DNA from: Thermoanaerobacter uzonensis DSM 18761
Lineage (GTDB): Bacteria; Bacillota; Thermoanaerobacteria; Thermoanaerobacterales; Thermoanaerobacteraceae
NCBI RefSeq assembly: GCF_900129115.1
Contig: NZ_FQUR01000006.1
Coordinates: forward strand, 186,001 to 250,000
Direction: 5' to 3'
DNA length: 64,000 bases
A program made the translations under genes and the position numbers. The notes under the pieces were generated by a model, which ran no database searches, had not been told where the DNA came from, and worked only from the letters and a program-made list of their open reading frames with translations. Shown in pieces: positions 38,070 through 45,401 of this stretch (positions within the stretch are counted from its first letter, which is position 1; every line of letters starts with the position of its first letter).

Positions 38070-39242
38070 TTGAAAAGCATTGACTATTTAAAAGAATTAA
38101 CTAAGTTTGAGCACAGGGGCTCTGCGACAAAAAATGAAAGGCAAGCCGCAGAATATATTTTACAACAATTAAAGAGGATGGGGTATAAAGTTGAGAAGCA
38201 GACTTTTAAAACTACAAGAGACAATCTATATATGCTTCCTTTACAAGTGGGTATTTTGCTATTTATTTGCGGTTTTTTCTCATTGATGTACGGCGGACCT
38301 TTAGAAATAGCAGTACTTTTACTCAGTTTATTTGCGATAAGCCTTTTGTTATTAGAAGTAAGTGGTAAGCCAGTTGAAACAAGCATGATGCCAAGGTTTT
38401 TATCTCAAAATGTTTTTACAAGTTTTGATGAAAGCCGCAGCAAAAGAATAATTGTATCAGCTCATTATGATACGCAAAGAGGCAGTATAATGTTTCATCC
38501 TAAGATTGTAGATAGTCTCAATTTTATTTACAACATTTCATATGTGGGTTTTGGGCTTATACCAATTGGAATTTTGTTTAATATTTTCAATTTAAAAGTT
38601 ATAGCTTCTGCAATATTGTATATTGGACTTGTTATTGTTTTTGCAAATATAATTTTTGTGGCTATATGTGAAGTAACGGGTAGGTACACACAGGGGGCAA
38701 ATGATAATGGCACAGGGGTAGCTTTAGCTTTAGCATTGGCAGAGTATTATATAAACCATAAAGACAAATTTCCAGATAATGTTGACATGGTATTTTTATT
38801 TACTGGCAGTGAAGAAACAGGGGAAAGAGGAATGAAAAATTTCATAAGGGAATACCGTAAAAAACTTTCTAAAGAGACCAAATTCATCATACTTGATAAT
38901 CTTGGAACTGGTAAAGTTACATACCTTGAGGGGGAAGGAATGATATTTTATAAAAAAGCTGGGAAAATGTTACTTGATATAGCAGAGGAGATGGCAAAAG
39001 GTCATGCTGGAAAAGTTCAAAAAATGAAAAATTTGCTCCTCCCTACAGATGCTCTTCCAGCAATGGCCGCTGGATTTGGTGCAATAGCGTTTCTTGCAAA
39101 AGATGAAAAGGGAAGACTAGGTAACTACCATTGGCATACAGATACAATAGAAAATGTTGACACACAACTATTAAGTTATGAAGAAGAGTTTTTTAAAGAG
39201 TATTTAGTTAAAGTAGCAGAAAGATTAAGTAATAAAAACTAA
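38070..39242 (+). CDS. Membrane-embedded M28-family metallopeptidase
   Basis: Zinc aminopeptidase-like protein of 390 residues. Metal/catalytic residues of M28 are visible: 'VSAHYDT' (His, catalytic Asp), 'GANDNGTGVALALALAEYY' (Asp), 'FTGSEETGERG' (Glu-Glu), and late 'HWHTDTIENV' (His). Unusually, two hydrophobic segments (about 155-205) lie between the HYD and NDN motifs, and two more (about 55-90) before them, so the active site is assembled around membrane helices. TTG 38070 is preferred, 8 bases after GGGGG. Substrate unknown; probably works with the lipoprotein encoded just upstream (inferred). Confidence 0.85.
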   Translation: MKSIDYLKELTKFEHRGSATKNERQAAEYILQQLKRMGYKVEKQTFKTTRDNLYMLPLQVGILLFICGFFSLMYGGPLEIAVLLLSLFAISLLLLEVSGKPVETSMMPRFLSQNVFTSFDESRSKRIIVSAHYDTQRGSIMFHPKIVDSLNFIYNISYVGFGLIPIGILFNIFNLKVIASAILYIGLVIVFANIIFVAICEVTGRYTQGANDNGTGVALALALAEYYINHKDKFPDNVDMVFLFTGSEETGERGMKNFIREYRKKLSKETKFIILDNLGTGKVTYLEGEGMIFYKKAGKMLLDIAEEMAKGHAGKVQKMKNLLLPTDALPAMAAGFGAIAFLAKDEKGRLGNYHWHTDTIENVDTQLLSYEEEFFKEYLVKVAERLSNKN

Positions 39243-39262
39243 AATATTTGAGGTGATAATAG

Positions 39263-40141
39263 ATGAAATTAGATCCACAATGTATTCCTTGTGTATTAAA
39301 CCACGCTTACAAAATGGCTGATAGATACCTTAAAAGTGATGAGGAAAAGGTGACCTATTTGAAAGATGTGATGGAAAGTATAATAAATACACCATCTTCT
39401 AAAGCTTCTCCTTATATAACAGGCATTTCGTATAAGCTTCTAAAAAGTTATCTTGGCTTGGATGAAAATTACGACTTTTATTCGGAGGAGAGAAAATATT
39501 TTAATGAAAAATTGTTAAATCTGGGAGATGAGTTAGAGCAACTTATAAAAAACTCATCGGACAGGCTTTTGACTGCTGTAAAAATTGCTGCAGCGGGGAA
39601 TATCATAGATTTTGGAGTTTTTGATAATGTCGAAAAAAATGTAATGGAGAAAGCAATTATACCTACTCTGAAAAAAGAGTTTCCTATGGAAGTCTACAAT
39701 AAATTTAAAAAAGACCTTGAAAAGAGTAAATATCTTCTTTATGTAGGTGATAATGCAGGAGAAATTGTTTTGGATATGCTTTTAATAAAGGAGATAAAGA
39801 ATTATAATCCTAAATTGCAAATAATTTTTGTCACAAGAGGAGGATATATACTAAATGATGTAACAAAAGAAGATGCCTATATGGTAGGGATAGATAAATT
39901 TGCCTGTGTTATTGACAATGGTACAAATATACCTGGCACAGATTTAGAAGAAGTCTCAGAAGAGTTTATGAAGTGGTTTGAAAAAGCAGATATCATCATA
40001 TCAAAAGGGCAAGGGAATTTTGAGACTTTAGGAGATGTTCATGGACATAATATTTATTTTATTTTTTTGTGCAAATGTGATCTTATTATGAAAAAGACTA
40101 ATCTCAAAAGCCTTGATATCGCTTTTTTAAATGTAGAGTAA
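39263..40141 (+). CDS. DUF89 (ARMT1-like) damage-control phosphatase family protein
   Basis: Soluble protein of 292 residues. N-terminal 'PQCIPCVLNHAYKMA' contains the CxxC common to the subfamily; 'LLYVGDNAGEIVLDMLLIKEI' and 'DIIISKGQGNFETL' carry the conserved Asp-Asn and Lys-Gly-Gln-Gly-Asn motifs of the metal-dependent phosphatase core. Family members hydrolyse damaged or surplus sugar phosphates; the substrate here is unknown. Good GAGGTGATAATAG site. Ends 90 bases before the ArsR gene, across a separate promoter. Confidence 0.88.
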   Translation: MKLDPQCIPCVLNHAYKMADRYLKSDEEKVTYLKDVMESIINTPSSKASPYITGISYKLLKSYLGLDENYDFYSEERKYFNEKLLNLGDELEQLIKNSSDRLLTAVKIAAAGNIIDFGVFDNVEKNVMEKAIIPTLKKEFPMEVYNKFKKDLEKSKYLLYVGDNAGEIVLDMLLIKEIKNYNPKLQIIFVTRGGYILNDVTKEDAYMVGIDKFACVIDNGTNIPGTDLEEVSEEFMKWFEKADIIISKGQGNFETLGDVHGHNIYFIFLCKCDLIMKKTNLKSLDIAFLNVE

Positions 40142-40179
40142 TTTGACCTTTATTATTAACGAATTGACAAAAAATTAAC

Positions 40180-40208
40180 TTGACTATATTTGAAAAATCG
40201 AATATAAT
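40180..40208 (+). promoter_or_regulatory. Autoregulated arsR promoter with ArsR operator (site 1)
   Basis: TTGACT (40180-40185), 17-base spacer, TATAAT (40203-40208). The spacer is occupied by the operator ATATTTGAAAAATCGAATAT (40186-40205). Related 20-bp sites precede the next three transcription units (40534, 41650, 42824). Confidence 0.8.
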
Positions 40209-40230
40209 TTATATGAAAGGGTGAAAAGAA

Positions 40231-40518
40231 GTGGAAGCTGATGTATATAATAAAGCTGCCGAATACTTTAAAGCATTATCGCATCCTACAAGAATAAAAA
40301 TAATAGAGCTTTTAAGCAAGAGGGAAATGTGCGTATGTCAAATGATGGCAGCACTAAATTTAGACCAATCCCATGTATCAAGGCATTTAATGGTATTAAG
40401 AGCAAATAAAATGGTAAAAACCAGAAGAGAAGGTACTATAATTTTTTATTCTTTAACAGATGAAAATATCATAAACATTATCGAGAAAGTGAAAAATATC
40501 TTTCTTGTCACAAAATAA
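40231..40518 (+). CDS. arsR: ArsR/SmtB-family repressor
   Basis: Winged-helix repressor of 95 residues. 'FKALSHPTRIKIIELLSKREMCVCQMMAALNLDQSHVSRHLMVLR' contains the CVC metal-sensing motif at the start of the recognition region, as in arsenite-sensing ArsR proteins (ELCVCDL in the E. coli protein). The repressor is expected to bind its operators without metalloid and to release them on As(III)/Sb(III) binding. GTG start 7 bases after AAAGGGTG. Four matching operators nearby define a compact local regulon. Confidence 0.92.
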   Translation: MEADVYNKAAEYFKALSHPTRIKIIELLSKREMCVCQMMAALNLDQSHVSRHLMVLRANKMVKTRREGTIIFYSLTDENIINIIEKVKNIFLVTK

Positions 40519-40528
40519 ATTTTTTTAC

Positions 40529-40556
40529 TTGCTATATTCGAATATTCGAATATAAA
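40529..40556 (+). promoter_or_regulatory. Promoter with ArsR operator (site 2)
   Basis: TTGCTA (40529-40534), 16-base spacer, TATAAA (40551-40556), overlapping the operator ATATTCGAATATTCGAATAT (40534-40553), the most symmetric of the four sites. Drives the 40581-41511 genes. Confidence 0.75.
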
Positions 40557-40580
40557 AATATATGAGGGGGGTTAATATAA

Positions 40581-40901
40581 ATGATAATTGCTTTTGCATC
40601 AAAAAACCATCTTGGCTTAAATAGCGATATAGGAAGTAATATTGTTTCATCAGAGTATTTTACTGTTGCAGAAATTGAAAATGGAAAATTAAAGAAAGTC
40701 AAAAACTTAGAAAATCCCTTTTTTAAAGAAGAGGAAATAAATGCACAAAAATTTGTTGATTTTATCAAAAATACCAATGCACAAAAAATCGTAATTTCAG
40801 TTGTAGATAATGCTGACATAGAAAATGAGCTCTTATTAAATGATATAGAAGTTATAAAGAATGTAAATGGAAGGATAGCTGATATATTGAAAGAGCTTTA
40901 A
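40581..40901 (+). CDS. Dinitrogenase iron-molybdenum cofactor (NifX/NafY-like) family protein
   Basis: Small protein of 106 residues with the NifX-like fold pattern: N-terminal 'MIIAFASKNHLGLNSDIG', 'YFTVAEIENGKLKKVKNLENP' and 'NTNAQKIVISVVDNADIENELLLNDIEV'. Such stand-alone proteins often accompany ferredoxins and are thought to carry metal-sulfur clusters. Here it is followed 23 bases later by a ferredoxin gene and lies behind an ArsR-controlled promoter, which suggests a task under metalloid stress (inferred). No nitrogenase genes are in the window. Confidence 0.8.
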   Translation: MIIAFASKNHLGLNSDIGSNIVSSEYFTVAEIENGKLKKVKNLENPFFKEEEINAQKFVDFIKNTNAQKIVISVVDNADIENELLLNDIEVIKNVNGRIADILKEL

Positions 40902-40924
40902 ACGCTGGAGAGGAGGTGAAATAT

Positions 40925-41131
40925 GTGGCAAAGAATTGGTATCCTATAATAGATAAAGATAAATGCATTCAGTGCTATCAATGTGTGAACTTTTGTCCAC
41001 ACGACGTTTATACCATTGGTGACGATGGGTATCCGGCTGTTGTAAATCCAGACAACTGCGTGGAATTTTGCCGTGGATGTTCAAAAATTTGTGATAATGA
41101 AGCTATAACATATTTTGGAGATAGGAGGTAA
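40925..41131 (+). CDS. 4Fe-4S ferredoxin-like protein
   Basis: 68 residues. First cluster motif 'KDKCIQCYQCVNFCPHD' (CxxCxxCxxxCP); the second set 'NCVEFCRGCSKICDNEA' is spaced slightly differently from the classic 2x[4Fe-4S] form. Electron carrier in the ArsR-controlled unit with the NifX-like and HdrA-like genes. GTG 40925 is 8 bases after GAGGAGG; the frame also contains GTG 40916, which overlaps the site. Confidence 0.85.
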   Translation: MAKNWYPIIDKDKCIQCYQCVNFCPHDVYTIGDDGYPAVVNPDNCVEFCRGCSKICDNEAITYFGDRR

Positions 41132-41136
41132 TTTTT

Positions 41137-41511
41137 ATGAGTAAAAAAGGATTACTTTTATGTGTCTGCCAAGGCACATGTCCATCATTTCAAGAGATGG
41201 ATACATTTGAAGTTTTGAACACTCTAAGAAGAGAGGGAATTTTTGAATGGGTAGGATTACATCCTCAACTTTGTGCAGATGATGGAGACAGGTATTTAAG
41301 GGAATTATTAAGAGGAGCTCAAATAGATGAACTTTATGTTGCTGCCTGTGATCCTACAATGCAGAGAAAAATGTACAGAGATGCTTTTGATGACGTAGGA
41401 TTTCCTAGAGATAAGCATATTGGAATCGAGATAAGAAACATGAATACACAGCAGGTTATTGAGGAAATAAAGAAAGCTGTTGCTCAAAGAGAACAATCTC
41501 AAAGTAAATAG
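41137..41511 (+). CDS. Short protein resembling the N-terminal domain of heterodisulfide reductase subunit A
   Basis: 124 residues. 'LLLCVCQGTCPSFQEMDTFEVLNTLRRE', 'LHPQLCADDGDRYLRELLRGAQIDELYVAACDPTMQRKMYRDAF' and 'GIEIRNMN' follow the HdrA/QmoA N-terminal domain, which carries conserved Cys residues; the FAD-binding remainder of HdrA is absent. It begins 5 bases after the ferredoxin gene, so the two are probably a small redox pair. Precise function unknown. A hairpin follows the gene. Confidence 0.75.
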   Translation: MSKKGLLLCVCQGTCPSFQEMDTFEVLNTLRREGIFEWVGLHPQLCADDGDRYLRELLRGAQIDELYVAACDPTMQRKMYRDAFDDVGFPRDKHIGIEIRNMNTQQVIEEIKKAVAQREQSQSK

Positions 41512-41523
41512 TTTGTCTAAAAA

Positions 41524-41585
41524 GGCTTCGATTGTTGCTAATGCTGTAAAAAAAAATATTTAGCAACAATCGAAGTCATACTTTT
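41524..41585 (+). terminator. Hairpin ending the ArsR-controlled redox unit
   Basis: GGCTTCGATTGTTGCTAA pairs with TTAGCAACAATCGAAGTC, an 18-bp stem with an 18-base A-rich loop. Only a short T stretch follows (ACTTTTT), so termination is likely but not certain. Confidence 0.6.
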
Positions 41586-41620
41586 TAGGGAAAGTTATAA
41601 AGTATTTATCTACTTAGTTG

Positions 41621-41669
41621 TTGACATATGTTAATTATGCTGATATAATATATTCGTTAATTCGAATAT
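41621..41669 (+). promoter_or_regulatory. Promoter with ArsR operator (site 3)
   Basis: TTGACA (41621-41626), 17-base spacer, TATAAT (41644-41649), a near-consensus promoter. The operator ATATTCGTTAATTCGAATAT (41650-41669) begins right after the -10 box and would cover the transcription start. Confidence 0.82.
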
Positions 41670-41688
41670 ATTAATGGAGGTACGATCA

Positions 41689-42783
41689 ATGGAACACAGA
41701 ATATGCTTTAACTGCATTATAAGACACTTTTCACCGGCATGGTATGCATCCGTTATGGGTACTGGTGGATTTGCTAATGTTCTTTATTTGTTAAGTGCAA
41801 AAATGCCTTTTTTAAAACCAGTAGCTGTAGCACTTTTCTTTTTAAATATATTTTTGTTTTTAATATTTATAATTCCGTGGGTAGGAAGATGGTTTTTACA
41901 TTTTGATAAATTAATAGAGGATTTAAAGCATCCTGTTATGTCTAACTTTTTTGTTACTATGCCTGTAGGAGGTTTAATTCTTGGAACAAACTTTTTTATG
42001 ATAGGTAAGGAATATTTTAGCATGGCATTTATTGTGACTTTGGGCACAATTTTGTGGATATATGGTGTAGCTCTTGCCTTAATTTTTGGAGTTTTTGTAA
42101 CATACAATATGATGATAACAGAGGGTATAGGTCCTGAGCTTACAAATTACTCATGGTATATAACTCCTGTTGCAAGTATTGTAGTGCCTTTATTAGGGAA
42201 TCTTTTAGTTAAGGCTTATGCTGCTAAAAATATGGAATTGGCAAAATTAATAAATATTACAGATATAGTTTTTTATGGAATTGGATTAATGCTCTTTGTT
42301 ATACTTAGTAGTATTATTTTGAATAGATTTATAAATCATGCAATGCCGCATGCCATGGCAACGCCAACTTTCTGGATTATACTTGGTCCTATTGGTGTAG
42401 GAACTGTAAGTTTGATGGGTATTGCTGACGCTTCGAAGGAAATAGGGTTAATTTTGGTGGCAGATTCTTTAAAGATGCTTTCACTAATTTTATGGGGTTT
42501 TGGACTTTGGGCATTTGTGCTTACTGTTATAATAACAATTAAATATCTTATGGAAGGTGGAATACCTTTTTCACTTTCGTGGTGGGCATTTATATTTCCA
42601 CTGTCAGCATATACTTTGTCAGCTTTTAGTGTATTTATGTATACAAAAATACAGCTTATATATTGGTATACAGTATTATTAGCAATTTTACTTGCTATAT
42701 TGTGGATAAGCACTTTTATAAAGTCTTTGATTGGAACGCTTAATGGTACACTATTGGTTCCACCAGAAAGTAATAAAAGATAG
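41689..42783 (+). CDS. TDT-family (TehA/SLAC1-like) membrane transporter
   Basis: Polytopic membrane protein of 364 residues with about ten hydrophobic segments. Pattern of the tellurite-resistance/dicarboxylate transporter family: 'FSPAWYASVMGTGGFANVLYLL', 'HPVMSNFFVTMPVGGLILGTNFF', 'ELTNYSWYITPVASIVVPLLGN', 'TPTFWIILGPIGVGTVSLMGIAD'. Members carry anions such as sulfite, malate or chloride. Control by an ArsR operator suggests export of a metalloid-related anion, an inference. ATG 41689 is 8 bases after GGAGG; the longer frame from 41674 starts inside the site. Confidence 0.85.
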   Translation: MEHRICFNCIIRHFSPAWYASVMGTGGFANVLYLLSAKMPFLKPVAVALFFLNIFLFLIFIIPWVGRWFLHFDKLIEDLKHPVMSNFFVTMPVGGLILGTNFFMIGKEYFSMAFIVTLGTILWIYGVALALIFGVFVTYNMMITEGIGPELTNYSWYITPVASIVVPLLGNLLVKAYAAKNMELAKLINITDIVFYGIGLMLFVILSSIILNRFINHAMPHAMATPTFWIILGPIGVGTVSLMGIADASKEIGLILVADSLKMLSLILWGFGLWAFVLTVIITIKYLMEGGIPFSLSWWAFIFPLSAYTLSAFSVFMYTKIQLIYWYTVLLAILLAILWISTFIKSLIGTLNGTLLVPPESNKR

Positions 42784-42787
42784 TTGG

Positions 42788-42816
42788 ATATTTTGGCCAG
42801 TAGGCCAAAATATTTT
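42788..42816 (+). terminator. Rho-independent terminator after the TDT transporter gene
   Basis: Perfect 11-bp stem ATATTTTGGCC / GGCCAAAATAT with loop AGTA and a short T tract. Confidence 0.75.
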
Positions 42817-42823
42817 AACTTAA

Positions 42824-42843
42824 ATATTTGATAAATCGAATAT
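42824..42843 (+). promoter_or_regulatory. ArsR operator (site 4)
   Basis: ATATTTGATAAATCGAATAT, 36 bases before the bile-acid/arsenite-type transporter gene. TTAACTTAAATATTTGATAAA-like sequence overlaps it but clear promoter hexamers are not visible. Confidence 0.75.
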
Positions 42844-42879
42844 TTAAAAGTTCTTTTTAAGCTAAAAGGAGTGTAAGAA

Positions 42880-43899
42880 ATGGTTAATCTTAAAAAATTG
42901 CAAAGCCATCTCAATAATTGGATGCTTGTTTATACCTTGATATTAATTATTGCTGGTGTATGGGTAGGCTATGGGCATAGCGCTACTTTATGGGTAAAAG
43001 CAAATCAGCAGTTTTTAACTCTTTTAAATACTATTGCAGTTTTCTTTATCATCTATCCTATGATGGTAAATGTTAAACTTGAATTGCTTTTAAAGTCAAT
43101 GAAAAATTGGAAGGCATTGTTATTAAGTTTGATATATAACTTTGCTTGGGCGCCGATTTTTGGATATTTTATTGCAACATATATGATTAAAGATCCTACT
43201 TTGTCAATTGGATTTTTATTGGTTATGGTGGTTCCTTGTTCAAGTATGAGCATTACTTATACAGGTCTTGCTGAAGGAGATGTTGAATTAAGCACTATGA
43301 TTGTGGCTTTAAGTTTTATTGCGGCAATTTTTGCAGTTCCATTTTGGATGAGGATTTTTGCTTCTCATACGAATGTTCCTGTACCGACAGGTCAACTACT
43401 TATGTCTATATTAGAAGTTCTTATTTTGCCAATGGTGTTAGGTTATTTAACAAGGACTTTGGTAGTGAGAGCTTTTGGAGAAGAGAAATTTAAAAATATA
43501 CAACCAATTTTTCCATCTATATCTATAATTTCAATGTACATTTTAATTTTCTTGATATTCTTTAGTAAAGCTGGTATGGTTGTTGATAAAATAGGATTAA
43601 TATTGTTTTTGCTTGTTCCAAATGCTATCTTTATTGCAGTTACACTGATATTTGTTACATGGCTTAATAAAGTATTGCACTTTTCGTATAAAGAACATAT
43701 GGCAATTGTATTTGCTAGTACAGGGAAAAATAATGGGACTGCTGTTGCACTAGCTACTGCCGCTTTTTCTCCTATGGTTGCTATACCAGCAGCTACTATG
43801 CCTATCTTTCAGATTATTTTACTGATTTTATATCTTAAATTAGGGCCTTGGATAAAGAAGTATTATGAACCCGTAAATAAAAGAATCTCAGAAGAATAA
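42880..43899 (+). CDS. Arsenite exporter ACR3-like / bile acid:sodium symporter superfamily
   Basis: Membrane protein of 339 residues, about ten hydrophobic segments. 'FFIIYPMMVNVKLELLLKSMKN', 'VMVVPCSSMSITYTGLAEGDVELS' (contains the Cys conserved in ACR3 pumps) and 'MAIVFASTGKNNGTAVALATAAFSP' match the ACR3/BASS fold. Together with the ArsR operator upstream, As(III) or Sb(III) export is the best guess; other BASS members carry organic anions. GTAAAAGGAGTGTAAGAA ribosome site. Last unit of the ArsR cluster. Confidence 0.88.
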   Translation: MVNLKKLQSHLNNWMLVYTLILIIAGVWVGYGHSATLWVKANQQFLTLLNTIAVFFIIYPMMVNVKLELLLKSMKNWKALLLSLIYNFAWAPIFGYFIATYMIKDPTLSIGFLLVMVVPCSSMSITYTGLAEGDVELSTMIVALSFIAAIFAVPFWMRIFASHTNVPVPTGQLLMSILEVLILPMVLGYLTRTLVVRAFGEEKFKNIQPIFPSISIISMYILIFLIFFSKAGMVVDKIGLILFLLVPNAIFIAVTLIFVTWLNKVLHFSYKEHMAIVFASTGKNNGTAVALATAAFSPMVAIPAATMPIFQIILLILYLKLGPWIKKYYEPVNKRISEE

Positions 43900-43910
43900 T
43901 CAATTACTAT

Positions 43911-44048
43911 GGAGAGTTGATTGCAGAAGCAACGCAAGTTATCAGAATGAACGGAAAAGTTGAAGATATTACGGCAACCATACACACACATCCAACATTC
44001 AGCGAAATAATAGCAGAAGCAGCAGAAAAAGCGTTAAGTAGCTTTTAA
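43911..44048 (+). pseudogene. 3' fragment of a dihydrolipoamide dehydrogenase gene
   Basis: An open 45-codon stretch ending in TAA reads as the C-terminal end of Lpd: 'GELIAEATQVIRMNGKVEDI' and 'TIHTHPTFSEIIAEAAEKAL'; the His-xxx-Pro and Glu are the catalytic interface pair. There is no start, ribosome site or upstream part, because the ACR3-like gene ends 12 bases before. It is the relic of a second lpd gene, different in sequence from the end of the 14672 gene. Confidence 0.82.
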
Positions 44049-44143
44049 TGTTTTTCCAGTAAATATTATTTCTATAAAAGAATGCCGTCAAACAAGTTGA
44101 AAAATTGGTATAAAATATTAAAAGACACGAAAGGGGTGAGGAG

Positions 44144-44683
44144 ATGAATATTTTATATATTTCCGGAAGTCCACGGAAAAAGAGCAACACTGACATTCTT
44201 TTAAAATTGACCATGTCAATTACGGGAGGAGAATTTATAAAACTTATAGAGTATGATATAAAGCCTTGTCTGGCTTGTTGGGCCTGCCAAAAGGATGGGG
44301 AGTGCCCTATAGAAGATGAGATGACAGAAAAACTTATACCAATGCTTTTAAAAAGTGATGCAATTGTAATAGGAAGTCCAGTTTTTTTTAACAACATTTC
44401 TGCTCAACTTAAGGCTTTTATAGATAGAACTTGGTGTATAAAAGGACAGTTAAGAAACAAAATTGGCGGTGCTATTGTAGTGGGTAGAAAATATGGGGAA
44501 GAAAGTGCTATAACGGCTATAAATGCGTTTTTCCTTAAGCATGATATGATTCCTGCAAATAGAGGCGTTTGTGGTATTGCTTATAGAGAAAGAGAAATTT
44601 TAAATGATACGGAAGCAATAGAGGCGACGAAAAGATTGGGAAAGCGTATATTAGAACTTGGAGAAATATTAGGAATTAAATAG
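44144..44683 (+). CDS. NADPH-dependent FMN reductase / iron-sulfur flavoprotein-like protein
   Basis: Flavodoxin-like protein of 179 residues. 'ILYISGSPRKKSNTDILL' is the FMN phosphate-binding loop; 'VIGSPVFFNNISAQLKAFIDRTW' is the second flavin contact. Cys pattern 'CLACWACQKDGECPIEDEM' resembles the region that binds a cluster in iron-sulfur flavoproteins, although the compact spacing differs between members. Redox protein of unknown partner. Own AGGGGTGAGGAG ribosome site; followed by a TetR gene with its own promoter. Confidence 0.88.
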   Translation: MNILYISGSPRKKSNTDILLKLTMSITGGEFIKLIEYDIKPCLACWACQKDGECPIEDEMTEKLIPMLLKSDAIVIGSPVFFNNISAQLKAFIDRTWCIKGQLRNKIGGAIVVGRKYGEESAITAINAFFLKHDMIPANRGVCGIAYREREILNDTEAIEATKRLGKRILELGEILGIK

Positions 44684-44715
44684 CAAGGTATATTTTGTTT
44701 TTTGCTTAAATATGT

Positions 44716-44750
44716 TATAATATGTATGCAAGCAATTACTTGCATACATA
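44716..44750 (+). promoter_or_regulatory. Promoter -10 and palindromic operator of the TetR gene
   Basis: TATAAT (44716-44721) abuts TATGTATGCAAG-CAATTA-CTTGCATACATA (44721-44750), a perfect 12-bp inverted repeat with a 6-base centre, 15 bases before the regulator's start codon. Its place over the transcription start fits autorepression. Confidence 0.72.
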
Positions 44751-44765
44751 TTGTGAGGTGTTTTA

Positions 44766-45350
44766 ATGGGCGATTCGGTGAAGGAAAAGATAGTTATGTC
44801 TACTTTAAAACTAATTTCTGAAAAAGGATATAAGTCTACAACTACAAGAAATATTGCAGAAGAAGCTGGTGTAAATGAAGTTACAATTTTCAGATGTTTT
44901 GGAAGCAAAAAAGATATAGTGCTTTATGCATTAAAAGAGCTGGAATTATTAAAGCCTGTAGATGAAAGAATATTAGACAATTGTACTGGTAATTTAAAAG
45001 AAGACCTACTCATGTTGGCTCATGAATATCATAAAAATTTTACAGAAGAAAAAGCGAAAATCATGATAGGTTTGAGAAGTCCAGAAATTTTCGAAGAGGT
45101 AAAAGAATATATGATCAGGATTCCAAAAGGCTTTAAAGAAGTTTTGATAAAGTATTTTGAAAAAATGTATGAGAAAGGATTATTAAATACTGATGATTTT
45201 GAACTTTTGGCCTTTGCTTTTATATCATTGAATTTCGGTTTTGTTTTAATGAATGCCTCCTATGGTAACAAGCTAATTGGCTTTAGCGATAGAGAATTTG
45301 TTAAAAAAAGCATAGAAATTTTTGTAAAAGCAATAGAAAAAAGTGATTGA
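44766..45350 (+). CDS. TetR-family transcription regulator
   Basis: 194 residues. N-terminal helix-turn-helix 'ISEKGYKSTTTRNIAEEAGVNEVTIFRCFGSKKDIVLYAL' in residues about 15-58; the remainder is an all-helical ligand domain. GTGAGGTG ribosome site. A palindrome lies in its promoter (44721-44750). It precedes the dehydratase-activase genes by 51 bases and probably controls them and itself (inferred). Confidence 0.92.
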   Translation: MGDSVKEKIVMSTLKLISEKGYKSTTTRNIAEEAGVNEVTIFRCFGSKKDIVLYALKELELLKPVDERILDNCTGNLKEDLLMLAHEYHKNFTEEKAKIMIGLRSPEIFEEVKEYMIRIPKGFKEVLIKYFEKMYEKGLLNTDDFELLAFAFISLNFGFVLMNASYGNKLIGFSDREFVKKSIEIFVKAIEKSD

Positions 45351-45401
45351 AGTAGTGTAAAATATGATATATGATGTACTTGGAGGAGAGGAGAGCAAAT
45401 A

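Noticed and set aside
40581-41511. Nitrogenase-related function for the NifX-like gene
   Set aside because: No nif structural or cofactor genes nearby; the family includes many members unrelated to nitrogen fixation.
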